From Bacteroidota bacterium (lineage in GTDB: Bacteria > Bacteroidota > Ignavibacteria > UBA10030), in contig JALONQ010000015.1 of assembly GCA_025454835.1 (NCBI GenBank), forward strand, positions 1 to 58,917: a stretch of 58,917 nt of DNA, in the 5' to 3' direction. The notes beneath the pieces are model-generated. The model had not been told where the DNA came from and searched no databases. It worked only from the letters and a program-made list of their open reading frames with translations. Position 1 is the first letter of the stretch; every line of letters begins with the position of its first letter. The position numbers and the translations under genes are program-made. Positions 38,778 to 47,728 of this stretch are shown here, piece by piece.

Positions 38778-39281
38778 TCAACGGCGTGCTCCGCGGTGCA
38801 GAGGCCGATCTGTGCCGCGACCGCGCCCCCGGCCATCGTGCATCGGTCCGCGCCCCAGTGCGTTGGGACCACGACCGCCGGCCAGGATGCGGGTGTCGAA
38901 CTGCTTCTGTTGGTCGGGCGTCAGCAGGTCCCGCACCGCGCGCTGATGCACGGCGCGCTTCACGCCCAGCTCACCTTGCATCTTCGCGATCTCGGCCTGG
39001 ATCGACCTCACGCGCGATTCGTTGAACTTGTCCGCCGTCATCTCGAGGCGAAGCGCGCTCTGTTGTTTCTCCAGGTCGGCCCGCACGGGCTCGCTCTCCT
39101 TCAGGAACTTGACGCGCAGGTCGGACATCTTCGATTCCTGCTCGTCCGTCATGGCCAGGCCCGGCCTCGGGCCCTTTCCCTCACCCGCACCACGGCCCGA
39201 CATCGGTCCGCGCGGCTGAGCGAGCCCGCTACCGGCTGCGATCAGCAGGCCGACCGCCAGAAGTATGATGGAACGTCGCAT
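38778..39281 (-). CDS. Spy/CpxP-like periplasmic protein
   Basis: The ATG at 39281 opens a signal peptide (MRRSIILLAVGLLIAAGSGLAQ). The 167-residue product is rich in Glu, Lys and Arg helices, with 'LAMTDEQESKMSDLRVKFL' and an LTxxQ-like motif 'LLTPDQQKQFD', as in Spy, CpxP and zinc-resistance-associated proteins. These act as periplasmic chaperones or metal-stress modulators. The tail is Gly/Arg-rich. No CpxAR-type system is adjacent. Confidence 0.8.
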   Translation of the reverse strand: MRRSIILLAVGLLIAAGSGLAQPRGPMSGRGAGEGKGPRPGLAMTDEQESKMSDLRVKFLKESEPVRADLEKQQSALRLEMTADKFNESRVRSIQAEIAKMQGELGVKRAVHQRAVRDLLTPDQQKQFDTRILAGGRGPNALGRGPMHDGRGRGRGTDRPLHRGARR

Positions 39282-39429
39282 GATTGACTCCTCTCGTAGT
39301 GATGCCACGCTTCAGGGAAGGACGATCACCAGGGCAATGCTTTGGTTTCGTCACAAGGATTGGACACCCAAGGTGCGCCATTGGTTCAATCGCCGCCGGT
39401 TGCACCATGGCCGAAAAGTGCGTACGCTA

Positions 39430-39516
39430 TAGCCGGCGATGGAGTTCGCCCCGAACCATTCCGCAAGGAATTGATGACTCCTTCCGACGCCTGCGGGTGC
39501 GGAGGAGTCATTTTTC
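39430..39516 (+). ncRNA. fluoride (crcB-type) riboswitch with expression-platform terminator
   Basis: The aptamer 5' part reads GCCGGCGATGGAGTTCGCC, the classic GGCGAUGG...UUCGCC element. A short stem (ATTCC...GGAAT) and the conserved TGATGACTCCT follow. TGACTCCT can instead pair with GGAGGAGTCA (39501-39510), which is followed by TTTTT (39511-39515): an intrinsic terminator. As known for the class, fluoride should stabilise the aptamer and allow transcription of the downstream fluoride exporter gene. Confidence 0.95.
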
Positions 39517-39537
39517 GTCTCAAAGGGTCATGACACG

Positions 39538-39915
39538 ATGTGGCAGACGTATGTGACGGTATTTATTGGCGGTGGCATTGGGGCGGCGCTGCGGTATTGG
39601 GTGTCCGGCATCGCACCGCGCTACTTCGGCACAGGATTTCCCTACGGCATCCTGTTCGTCAATGTCGCCGGTTGCCTGTTCATTGGACTGTTCATGACAT
39701 GGTTTGAGGGCCGCTTCCTGGTCTCTCCCGCGCTCCGCACCTTTCTTGTCATCGGCATCCTCGGCGGGTTCACGACCTTTTCGACGTTCAGCTATGAGAC
39801 GATCTACCTCGTTCGAGATGCCGAGTACCTGCTTGCTGCGTTGTACGTCTCCGCGTCCGTCGTGCTCGGGCTCGGCGCCACGGTGGCCGGTGGATGGCTC
39901 GGCCGATTGCTGTAG
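39538..39915 (+). CDS. crcB: fluoride channel CrcB/Fluc
   Basis: The 125-residue membrane protein has four helices and CrcB signatures: 'GGGIGAALRYWVS', 'GTGFPYGILFVNVAGCLFIG' and 'GGFTTFSTFSYE' with the Phe box and conserved Thr/Ser. Fluc channels export fluoride as antiparallel dimers. Controlled by the fluoride riboswitch 22 bases upstream. Confidence 0.97.
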   Translation: MWQTYVTVFIGGGIGAALRYWVSGIAPRYFGTGFPYGILFVNVAGCLFIGLFMTWFEGRFLVSPALRTFLVIGILGGFTTFSTFSYETIYLVRDAEYLLAALYVSASVVLGLGATVAGGWLGRLL

Positions 39916-39952
39916 TTCACACCGGTTTTCAGGACTTTAAAAGGAAGCCACT

Positions 39953-40060
39953 GGCCGCAGAGAACGCAAAGAGCACAAAGAAACGAACGGTAGTATTTAT
40001 GCGATCTTTGCGTTCCCCGGCCTCGCCGTCGGCGAAGCCGAGGGCGGGCTTTGCGGCTAG
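39953..40060. repeat. dispersed inverted repeat of the GCAGAGAACGCAAAG type
   Basis: The left arm GGCCGCAGAGAACGCAAAG and the right arm (ATCTTTGCGTTCC and, beyond an inserted GC-rich hairpin CCTCG...CGAGG, GGGCTTTGCGGCTAG) are near reverse complements. It lies between crcB and the DUF190 gene. Related repeats are at 5721 and 58719. Confidence 0.7.
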
Positions 40061-40102
40061 GTCACTGCCTGATGTCGTCCGCCTTACAAGAAGAGGCCAC
40101 GC

Positions 40103-40465
40103 ATGAGACTCGCTGCCGAAGGTACGCTCCTCAGGATCTTCCTGGGCGAACTCGACAAGCACGGCTCGCAACCGTTGTACGAGGTGATCGTGCAGAAGGC
40201 CCGCGAGCTCGGACTGGCCGGCGCCACGGTCTTCCGCGGTGTGGAGGGCTTTGGTGCGGCGAGCCGGGTCATTCACACCGCCAAGATCCTTCGCCTGTCG
40301 GAAGATCTTCCGCTCTTGGTTGAGATTGTCGACAGCGAAGAAAAGGTGCGCGACTTCCTGCCGGTCCTCGATCGGCTGTTCGACGAGGTTGGTTGCGGAG
40401 GACTCGTGACCACAGAGAAGGTGAACGTCGTGAAGTACAGCGGCGGCACCCGCCGAACGACATGA
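40103..40465 (+). CDS. DUF190 family protein, fluoride-associated
   Basis: The 120-residue cytoplasmic protein matches the DUF190/PII-like family: 'LRIFLGELDKHGSQPLYEVIV', 'GLAGATVFRGVEGFG' and 'LPLLVEIVDSEEKVRDFLP'. The family is commonly linked to crcB and riboswitch-controlled fluoride resistance; its molecular role is not established. It lies 187 bases behind crcB with a dispersed repeat between. Confidence 0.92.
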   Translation: MRLAAEGTLLRIFLGELDKHGSQPLYEVIVQKARELGLAGATVFRGVEGFGAASRVIHTAKILRLSEDLPLLVEIVDSEEKVRDFLPVLDRLFDEVGCGGLVTTEKVNVVKYSGGTRRTT

Positions 40466-40574
40466 CCGGTTGCTTCTGGCGACTCTCCCGCCTACCTTCA
40501 ACACGTACGACGGCCCTTTGTTGAACGTGCCCGCCGATGCCGTCCCTCGTTCATTCCCACAACACTCTTCACGC

Positions 40575-41555
40575 ATGGCCCTGCTCGGATGCGACCTGGG
40601 CGGAACGAAACTCGCCGCCGCCCTCGTGCTCGACGATGGCACGATCATCGCACGTCGCGACCAGTTGCTAGATGGACGGTCCGGTGCCGACGTCGCCGGC
40701 CTCCTCATTGCGCTGCTCCTCGACCTTACGGCCGAGGCCGAACGCCTTTCGCATCCCATCACCGGTGCCGGCATCTCGGTCCCCGGCATCGCCCGCCACC
40801 GCACCGGAACCGTGTGGGCTCCGAACATTCCAGGCTGGGAAGACTATCCGCTGCGCGACGAAGTGCAACGCTCGCTGACGAAGGGCGTTCGGGTCGTCGT
40901 CGACAGCGATCGGACGTGCGCGATCCTGGGTGAAGAATGGAAAGGGGCCGCCCGCGGATGCCGGAACGCGATCTACCTGACGGTCGGAACGGGGATCGGA
41001 GCCGGGATCCTCGCCGACGGTCATGTGCTCAGAGGCTCCCAGGACATTGCCGGTGCCGTTGGCTGGATGTCACTTCGACAACCGTTCGACCCCGCTTACG
41101 CGTCGTGCGGTTGTTTCGAATCTCTCGCTTCGGGCCATGGTATTGCCGCCAGGGCGCGCGAGCTCGTCGCGCGCTCCGACATCGCTCTGTCATCGCTCGA
41201 CACCATCCCTGCCGATCGCCTGTCGGCCCAGGACGTCTTTGCGGCGTACGACGACGATATGGTCGCCCAAACGGTGATCCGGGATGCGATCGTCGCGTGG
41301 GGAGCCGCGGCCGCCAACCTGGTGAGTCTGTTCGATCCGGAGCGGATCATCTTCGGAGGAGGGATCTTCGGTCCTGCCACGCGCTTCATTCCTCAGATCA
41401 GGGCGGAGGCGGAGCGATGGGCCCAGCCGGTCAGCATGCGAAGGGTTGAGTTCGTCCCGTCGGCGCTCGGCGGCGATGCTCCGCTCATTGGTGCCGCCTC
41501 TCTCGCGGCACTCCGGGTCGAAGACCCCCGATCCTCGCATCCGTCGGAGGGTTGA
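40575..41555 (+). CDS. ROK family sugar kinase or regulator
   Basis: The ATG at 40575 starts the ATP-binding 'GCDLGGTKLAAALV'. The 326-residue protein has 'SVPGIARHRTGTVWAPNIPGW' and 'LTVGTGIGAGILADG' of ROK kinases. The zinc-binding motif usual in the family is reduced: the Gly-His is Gly-Trp ('AVGWMSL') and only 'CGCFE' of the Cys cluster remains, marking a ROK subfamily without that site. First gene of an operon with an MFS permease and an SIS protein, so amino-sugar or sugar phosphorylation is likely. Confidence 0.85.
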   Translation: MALLGCDLGGTKLAAALVLDDGTIIARRDQLLDGRSGADVAGLLIALLLDLTAEAERLSHPITGAGISVPGIARHRTGTVWAPNIPGWEDYPLRDEVQRSLTKGVRVVVDSDRTCAILGEEWKGAARGCRNAIYLTVGTGIGAGILADGHVLRGSQDIAGAVGWMSLRQPFDPAYASCGCFESLASGHGIAARARELVARSDIALSSLDTIPADRLSAQDVFAAYDDDMVAQTVIRDAIVAWGAAAANLVSLFDPERIIFGGGIFGPATRFIPQIRAEAERWAQPVSMRRVEFVPSALGGDAPLIGAASLAALRVEDPRSSHPSEG

Positions 41556-42724
41556 TGGAACACACGCGTCCCGCCTTTGTTGCCGCCTGCGCTGGCATGC
41601 TGTTGTTCGGCATGGCGATGCTGTCGCTCGGCAGCGTCAACGCGTTCCTGGCGGAACGATTCCAACTCGATCAGATCGGATTGGGATCGCTCGCCGCGCT
41701 CCTACCCTTCGGCATTCTCGCCGGTTCATTGGTCTTCGGTCCGATCGTCGATCGGTTCGGTTACAAACTGCCGCTGTCGGGAGCCGCATTGTTGCTGGCG
41801 GCCGGATTCATATTGATGGCCGAGGCGACCTCGTTCGGGGCCGTGCAGGCCGCTTTTCTGGCCACGGGATTCGGCGGTGGCATCCTCAACGGAGGGACGA
41901 ATGCGCTCGTGGCCGACATCAGCAGCCATGACCGGGGCGCGCGGCTCAGCTTGCTCGGGGTCTTTTTCGGCGTCGGAGCGCTGGGCATGCCTGCCCTCAC
42001 CGGCGCGCTCCTCGGTCGCGTCGAGCCGACGGAGATCGTGGCGGGTTTCGGGTTCGCCATCTTCGCCGTCGTCTTCTACCTCCTGGCGATCTCGTATCCA
42101 CCCCCCAAGCAACGACAAGGGATCTCGACCTCGCAGATCCTGCAGGTCGCCCGCGACCGCGTGCTGTGGTTGTTCGGACTCGTCCTCTTCTTCGAGAGCG
42201 CGTTGGAGTCGCTCGCCAACAACTGGTCGCCCGCCTACCTGCGCGAGGTCAGTGGCCTGGACGCGGAGACCGCGCTCTTCATGCTGACGATCTTATCGGC
42301 CAGTCTCACTGCCGGACGGTTGGTGCTGGGCTGGGCGCTTCGACGCTACTCTTCTCGCCGGATCCTCATGGTCTGCATGGCTCTTGTCCTGATTGGCACG
42401 GCCGCGCTCTCCGCGGCGTCGGGCACCGTGAGTTCAGCAGCGGCGATGGTCTTCCTGGGGCTTGGCTTTGCGGCCGCGTTCCCGGTCGTTTTCGCACATG
42501 TCGCCGAACGTTTCCCAACCATGACGGGAACGGCGTTCAGCATCCTGCTCATCGTCGCGCTTTCGGGCAATATGCTGCTCAACTACCTCCTTGGGGTCGT
42601 CTCGCAGACCTGGGGGATCGGCGTGCTCCCGTTGTATCTCGCCGGCTGTTTGGCCGGGCTGGCGTTGATGCTCATCGCGGCACTTCGCGCTTCACATTCC
42701 CCTTCGAACACGACAAGGACGTAA
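41555..42724 (+). CDS. MFS sugar permease (FucP-like)
   Basis: The 389-residue transporter has about twelve hydrophobic helices and the FucP/GGP-type layout with 'GPIVDRFGYKLPL' and 'NGGTNALVADIS'. Its ATG overlaps the ROK stop (TGATG), so translation is coupled. Proton-coupled uptake of a monosaccharide is expected by family. The sugar is unknown. Confidence 0.85.
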   Translation: MEHTRPAFVAACAGMLLFGMAMLSLGSVNAFLAERFQLDQIGLGSLAALLPFGILAGSLVFGPIVDRFGYKLPLSGAALLLAAGFILMAEATSFGAVQAAFLATGFGGGILNGGTNALVADISSHDRGARLSLLGVFFGVGALGMPALTGALLGRVEPTEIVAGFGFAIFAVVFYLLAISYPPPKQRQGISTSQILQVARDRVLWLFGLVLFFESALESLANNWSPAYLREVSGLDAETALFMLTILSASLTAGRLVLGWALRRYSSRRILMVCMALVLIGTAALSAASGTVSSAAAMVFLGLGFAAAFPVVFAHVAERFPTMTGTAFSILLIVALSGNMLLNYLLGVVSQTWGIGVLPLYLAGCLAGLALMLIAALRASHSPSNTTRT

Positions 42725-42727
42725 AAC

Positions 42728-43489
42728 ATGCTGGCACAGCAGTGGCTCACGAACGCCCGGTCCGTCATGGAACGGATCGAATCGACGCAGCTCCCCTCCA
42801 TCCGGCAGGCCGCCGAGGTCATGGCCGACAGCATCCAGGCCGGTCGCTGGGTGCACACCTTCGGTTGCGGTCATGCGACGCTGCCGGTCGAAGAGATGTA
42901 TCCGCGGATAGGAGGATTCGTCGGCTTCCATCCGATGATCGAGCTGCCCTTGACGTTCTTCACCAAGATCACGGGCGAGATGGGGATCCACCAGTTCCTG
43001 TATCTCGAGCGGGCCGAAGGCTACGGCGAGGCCATCATGAAGAGCTACACGTTCGACCCTCGCGACACGATGTGGATCTTCTCGCATACGGGCATCAACA
43101 ACGTCAATATCGACGTGGCGCTCGAGGCGAAAAAGCGGGGCATGAAGGTGATCGTGAGCGGTTCGGCGAAAGAATCGGTGGGCAAGAAGACGCGGCACTC
43201 CTGCGGCAAGACGCTGTTCGAGCTGGCCGATGTGCTGATCGATTCGTGCGCCCCGTTGCAGGACGCATCGGTGCCCCTGAAGAATCACCGAGACAACGTC
43301 GGTCCGGTGTCGACAATGGCCTTCGTGACGGTCGTCTGGATGACGATCTGCACGGTGGCCGAGATCTTGGCTGACCGCGGGGTGCAGCTTTCCATCCATC
43401 CATCACACAATATTCCCGGAGACACGACGGCGCGCGAGCGGCTGGATCTCGCGCTGAGCGAGTACAAGCGAAGAATTGCCGGGGTGTGA
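42728..43489 (+). CDS. SIS-domain sugar-phosphate-binding protein
   Basis: The 253-residue protein has the SIS fold: 'GRWVHTFGCGHATLPVEEM', 'DTMWIFSHTGINNVNIDVAL' and 'GMKVIVSGSA', similar to UPF0309-type SIS proteins. SIS domains isomerise or bind sugar phosphates. It starts 3 bases after the permease stop. With the kinase and permease it makes a short catabolic route of unknown sugar, likely an N-acylated amino sugar. Confidence 0.85.
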   Translation: MLAQQWLTNARSVMERIESTQLPSIRQAAEVMADSIQAGRWVHTFGCGHATLPVEEMYPRIGGFVGFHPMIELPLTFFTKITGEMGIHQFLYLERAEGYGEAIMKSYTFDPRDTMWIFSHTGINNVNIDVALEAKKRGMKVIVSGSAKESVGKKTRHSCGKTLFELADVLIDSCAPLQDASVPLKNHRDNVGPVSTMAFVTVVWMTICTVAEILADRGVQLSIHPSHNIPGDTTARERLDLALSEYKRRIAGV

Positions 43490-43533
43490 GACCGCAACAC
43501 CTCGAAGATGAAACGTGGGAGGGTCTTGGAGGC

Positions 43534-43559
43534 GCCGCCGTGAGGCAACTCGCGGCGGC
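43534..43559 (+). terminator. terminator with GCAA tetraloop after the sugar operon
   Basis: An 11-bp stem (GCCGCCGTGAG pairing with CTCGCGGCGGC, one G-U) closes on a GCAA loop, a stable GNRA tetraloop. ATTCTCATTTC follows. It lies 45 bases past the SIS gene. Confidence 0.85.
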
Positions 43560-43649
43560 ATTCTCATTTCTGCGTCATGCCTCCGGGCAACGAATCGCGC
43601 ATGAAGGAATGATTCTCTAGATTCACAGCATCACGAATCGCCTCCGACC

Positions 43650-44819
43650 ATGCTCAATCTTGCTCTCTTCGGCCCTCCCGGGGCCGGCAAAGGAACGCAG
43701 TCCGAGTTCCTCCTCTCCAAGTATCATCTCCACTACATCTCCACGGGCGATATGCTCCGGCAGGAGATCGCCCGCAAGACGCGTCTCGGCCTCGAAGCGC
43801 AGGACATCATCGCCTCTGGCGGACTCGTGTCGGACGAGATCATCGTCCAGATCCTCGAGGCGACGATCACCGAGCATCCCGAGGCGAACGGATTCCTGTT
43901 CGACGGATTCCCGCGCACTTCCATCCAGGCTTACATCCTCGAAGGCCTGATGATCAAGCTCCACACGTCGCTTAGTTGCCTCATCAGCCTCGTCGTGCCT
44001 GAGTCGGCGACGGTCGAGCGCCTGCTGAAGCGCGGTCAGATCTCCGGCCGGAGCGACGACAACGAGGTCGTCATCCGGAACCGGCTCAAGGAGTATCACG
44101 CCAAGACGCGGCCGGTGCTTTCGTTCTACCATGAGCGCGGGATCGTGCGAGAAGTGGACGGAACGCCGCCGGTTGAAGAGGTCGCACGGTCCATTGAAGC
44201 GATCATACGTCAGGAACTGAATGCGAAGCGGCTCAACGTCGTCCTGTTCGGGCATCCAGGATCGGGGCGCGGATCGCAGGGGAAGGCGCTGGCCAAGCGG
44301 TTCGGGTTGGAATACGTTGCGACGGGTGAGATGCTCGACGCGGAGATCCGGTCGGGGTCTGAGGTCGGCCGGAAGATCAATGAGCTCTACGAGAACGGCC
44401 AGCTGGTCCCCGACGAGATCGTCGTGCCGCTGATCGAACGAAAGCTGGCGTCATCGAAGGACGCAAAGGGGTTCATCTTCAAGGGATTCCCTCGAACGCT
44501 GGTGCAGTCGTACATCCTCGACGGCCTGTTGAAGAAGCACGGCACGTCGTCGACGAAGGTCATCGAACTGGCCGTGCCCACGCTGGAGCTCATCCGGCGC
44601 CTCGACGCCCGAAGCCAGACCGAGCGGTGCATGCCGTACGACAAGAGCACCGCACGCATCGTGCAACGCCTCCATGAGCACGAGACGAAGACGATGCCCG
44701 TCATCGATCGCTACCGCCAGTACCACGGCGTCACGACCATCAACGGCGAGGGGACGTTCGACGACGTCTTGGAACGCCTGGCGTTCGAGGTCGAGAACGG
44801 GCTGAAGAGTCTGCGGTAG
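43650..44819 (+). CDS. tandem adenylate kinase-like protein, second domain degenerate
   Basis: Two adenylate kinase domains lie in one 389-residue chain. The first (1-188) has P-loop 'GPPGAGKGTQ', AMP-site 'FDGFPRT' and a short, zinc-free LID ('GQISGRSDDNEVVIRNRL'). The second (193-389) keeps the fold, but the P-loop reads 'GHPGSGRGSQ' (Lys to Arg), 'FDGFPRT' becomes 'FKGFPRT', and its LID Arg pattern is altered. The N-domain should convert ATP and AMP to ADP; the C-domain may be regulatory or inactive. Single gene. Confidence 0.9.
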   Translation: MLNLALFGPPGAGKGTQSEFLLSKYHLHYISTGDMLRQEIARKTRLGLEAQDIIASGGLVSDEIIVQILEATITEHPEANGFLFDGFPRTSIQAYILEGLMIKLHTSLSCLISLVVPESATVERLLKRGQISGRSDDNEVVIRNRLKEYHAKTRPVLSFYHERGIVREVDGTPPVEEVARSIEAIIRQELNAKRLNVVLFGHPGSGRGSQGKALAKRFGLEYVATGEMLDAEIRSGSEVGRKINELYENGQLVPDEIVVPLIERKLASSKDAKGFIFKGFPRTLVQSYILDGLLKKHGTSSTKVIELAVPTLELIRRLDARSQTERCMPYDKSTARIVQRLHEHETKTMPVIDRYRQYHGVTTINGEGTFDDVLERLAFEVENGLKSLR

Positions 44820-44880
44820 GCTGGCATCCTTCCCACCGCGTCTTGCGTACCACCGGACGGCAGAAGCCGTCAAACCGGCC

Positions 44881-46251
44881 CTATGCGGCGCCGTTCTTCC
44901 CCACATCCTCGCCAGGGAAGAGCTTCGGCAGTTTGCTGACGAGCGTTGTGCGCGGCAGTTTCAGGAGCCGGGCCGCCTCGCTGACATTCTGGCCGCTCTT
45001 CTTCAGAGCCCACCCGATGATCTCCTGTTCCCGCCGCATGATGTAGTCGTCGAAGGCGGGAACGTCTGCATCCCCCAAGCCCAAGGGGGACGGTTCGGCC
45101 GGACGCTCGGCCTCCCACGCCGACGGGTCCCGCACCGTGCCCGCTGGCAGCGCCAGCCACCGCTCCACGAAGTTCTCCAGCTCGCGGACGTTTCCGGGCC
45201 AGTCGTATCTCAGACATCGCTCAAGCACCTCATCGCCGATCGTGCGGGAAGACCCGCCCACTTGGTGCTTCGCGAGGAAATGCGCGATGAGTCCCGGTAT
45301 GTCCTCCTTGCGCTCACGCAACGGCGGCAATCGGATCGGCAGGATGTTGAGCCGGTAGAACAGGTCCTCCCGGAACTTCCGGACGGCGACGAGCCCGCGC
45401 AGATCCGCCTTCGTCGCAGCGATCACGCGAACATCGACCGGAATGTTCTCGGTTCCCCCGACGCGCGTGATCTCCCGTTCTTGAAGGACGCGCAGCAGTT
45501 TTGTTTGCATGGTCAACGGAAGGTCGTCGATGTCGTCGATGAAGAGCGTGCCGCGGTGAGCTCGTTCGAAATACCCGACGTGGCGTCTCAACGCTCCGGT
45601 GAAGGACCCTCGTTCGTGGCCGAAGAGCTCGCTTTCGAGCAGACTCTCCGGAAACCCTGCGCTCGAGACGACCACGAAGGGTTGTGAGCGACGCGGACCT
45701 GCCCGATGCACTGCTCGCGCGACGACCTCCTTCCCCGTCCCGCTTTCTCCCTCGACCAAGATGGTGGAATCACTCGGTCCGATGTGCGCGATCCGTTCGA
45801 CAAGTTGACGCACGACCGGAGAGATCCCGACGAGCGGCCGGTCCTCGAGCAGCTGGATCTTTGTCCGCAGGGCTTCGTTCTCGCCGACGACGTCGATGAG
45901 CCGCCTCAAGTTGCGCAAGATCGTAAGGAGGCGCTCGGGCGAGAATGGCTTCGTCAGGTAGTCGTAGGCACCCATCCTCAGCGCAGCGACGGCGGTCTCG
46001 ACGGTCGCGTGAGCGGTGATGATCACGACCTTCGTCTCAGGCGCTTTGGCCAAGACGGTGCTGAGGACGTGCAGGCCGTCGGCCTTGGGCAATCGCAGAT
46101 CGGTCACGACGACCGCCGGGCGCTCACGTTCGAAGACCTCGAGCCCTTCCTCGGCCGACGCCGCGCTCGCCGCATCAAACCCCTCCTTCCGGATCGTGTT
46201 CGTCAGAGAGATCCGCGAGATCTTTTCGTCTTCAATGATCAGGACGTTCAT
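44881..46251 (-). CDS. NtrC-family sigma-54-dependent response regulator
   Basis: The 456-residue regulator has a receiver with phosphoacceptor Asp in 'VVVTDLRLPKADGL' and Lys in 'YLTKPF'. The AAA+ domain shows Walker A 'GESGTGKE', the sigma-54-contacting loop 'GSFTGA' (GAFTGA with Ala to Ser) and Walker B 'GTLFIDDIDDLP' (Asp where Glu is usual). The Fis-type HTH at the C-terminus contains 'NVSEAARLLKLPRTTL'. Its start overlaps the kinase gene by 20 bases. It should activate the sigma-54 promoter at 48816-48831. Confidence 0.95.
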   Translation of the reverse strand: MNVLIIEDEKISRISLTNTIRKEGFDAASAASAEEGLEVFERERPAVVVTDLRLPKADGLHVLSTVLAKAPETKVVIITAHATVETAVAALRMGAYDYLTKPFSPERLLTILRNLRRLIDVVGENEALRTKIQLLEDRPLVGISPVVRQLVERIAHIGPSDSTILVEGESGTGKEVVARAVHRAGPRRSQPFVVVSSAGFPESLLESELFGHERGSFTGALRRHVGYFERAHRGTLFIDDIDDLPLTMQTKLLRVLQEREITRVGGTENIPVDVRVIAATKADLRGLVAVRKFREDLFYRLNILPIRLPPLRERKEDIPGLIAHFLAKHQVGGSSRTIGDEVLERCLRYDWPGNVRELENFVERWLALPAGTVRDPSAWEAERPAEPSPLGLGDADVPAFDDYIMRREQEIIGWALKKSGQNVSEAARLLKLPRTTLVSKLPKLFPGEDVGKNGAA

Positions 46252-47728
46252 GGCATCGCTCGATGGGTAGCAGGAACTGGAACGTGGCGCCGCGGCCGGG
46301 CTCACTCGACACGCTCAGCCGTCCGCCGTGACTTTCCACGATGCTCTGGCAGACCGAGAGCCCCAGCCCGGTTCCCTGACCGATCTCCTTGGTCGTGAAG
46401 AACGGCTCGAAAATGCGGGCCTGGTCTTCGGCTGCGATCCCCATGCCGTCATCGGACACGGCGACCACCAGCGACTCTTCGTCGGAGCGCCTCGCCTCGA
46501 TCCTCACGGATCCGCCGTTCCCCACCGCGTCATAGCTGTTGAGCAGCAGGTTCATCACGATCTCCTGGAACAGCTGCGGATCGATCGCTGCGGGAGGCAG
46601 GTCATTCGCCACGTCGAGGGTCAGGCGGACCTGTTTCTCCCGAAGTCGGACATCGAAGAGGTCAGCGACCTTGCGGGTCATGACGGCCACATCCGTTTCG
46701 CCCTTCGTGGCCAGCGGGGTCCGGGCAAACCCGAGAAGCTTCTGGACCACGGTCTCGATGCTCGTAATGGCTTCCCCGATCAAGCCGACATACTCCTTCG
46801 TTTGAGCCACATGTGATGGCTCCTTGTCGATCGCGTAGAGACATGAGCGGATGCCGTTGAGGGGGTTGTTCACCTGGTGGGCCACGCCGGAGGCGAGGCG
46901 CCCGATCGATGCGAGTTTCTCGGCTTGGTAGACCTGTCGCTGAGCGTCCTCGAGCTGACGCCGCGAGGTTTCGATACGACGCTTCATGAGGTCGAACCGG
47001 TGGAACAGGAATGCCACATCGTCACCCGGTTGGGTGGCGGCGACGTCCGAACCCGGAACAAGGTCCACTCGATCCATCTCCTGCACGAGCCGACTGAGCG
47101 ACCGCGTGAGCCGGGTGGCCAGAAGATAGAGGACCACGAGCGTCACGGCTGACACGATCATCGTCGTCAGGAAGAGGAACATGAAGAGCCGCCGAACCTC
47201 CTCACGGATCGGCTCGGCGTTGAATCCGATCGTTGCGGCCCCCCAGGAACGCTGGCCGATGCGCAGAGGCATGTGGACCTCAAGCACCCAACCGAACGCG
47301 GGGTCGGCGTAGATCCTCGTTCCGATCCCCTCGGTGCTGGCTGGTCCGGAGTTCCCATGGGGCACCTGGTCCGCCGAAAGAACCGGTCCGACCGCGAGGA
47401 GTTGTCCGGTGGGGTCAGCGATCGATACGTACGCCACTTCGCGCAATGAACGGAGGAAGTCGTCGACCGAGGTCTGCAGAATGCCTTCGCGAGCGGCGGG
47501 AGTGCGCTCTTCTCGGATCAGGGCGTCGAGGAGCGTGACCGAAAAGGTCTGAGACACGGCGATGACGGCATCGCGCTCCTTGGCGATGATGACGTCGCGC
47601 CATTGATAGAGCAGGACCTGCGAGATCAGGAGCAGGAGAATGATGAGGACCGCCCCCGTGAATGCAAGGATGCGCGCCCGCAGCGATCCGTGCATCGTAT
47701 CGACCCCGGCGAAGGCCACGGCGTTCAT
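46232..47728 (-). CDS. NtrB-like membrane histidine kinase
   Basis: The ATG at 47728 follows an AGGAGGTGG Shine-Dalgarno and overlaps the upstream stop (ATGA). The 498-residue kinase has two membrane helices (about 20-42 and 183-205) around a periplasmic sensor of about 140 residues, a HAMP segment, HisKA 'GVAHQVNNPLNGI' and HATPase 'NLLLNSYDAV' and 'DDGMGI', 'GTGLGLSV'. It forms an operon with its response regulator and the binding protein, implying that bound ligand is read at the periplasmic face. Confidence 0.93.
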   Translation of the reverse strand: MNAVAFAGVDTMHGSLRARILAFTGAVLIILLLLISQVLLYQWRDVIIAKERDAVIAVSQTFSVTLLDALIREERTPAAREGILQTSVDDFLRSLREVAYVSIADPTGQLLAVGPVLSADQVPHGNSGPASTEGIGTRIYADPAFGWVLEVHMPLRIGQRSWGAATIGFNAEPIREEVRRLFMFLFLTTMIVSAVTLVVLYLLATRLTRSLSRLVQEMDRVDLVPGSDVAATQPGDDVAFLFHRFDLMKRRIETSRRQLEDAQRQVYQAEKLASIGRLASGVAHQVNNPLNGIRSCLYAIDKEPSHVAQTKEYVGLIGEAITSIETVVQKLLGFARTPLATKGETDVAVMTRKVADLFDVRLREKQVRLTLDVANDLPPAAIDPQLFQEIVMNLLLNSYDAVGNGGSVRIEARRSDEESLVVAVSDDGMGIAAEDQARIFEPFFTTKEIGQGTGLGLSVCQSIVESHGGRLSVSSEPGRGATFQFLLPIERCHERPDH

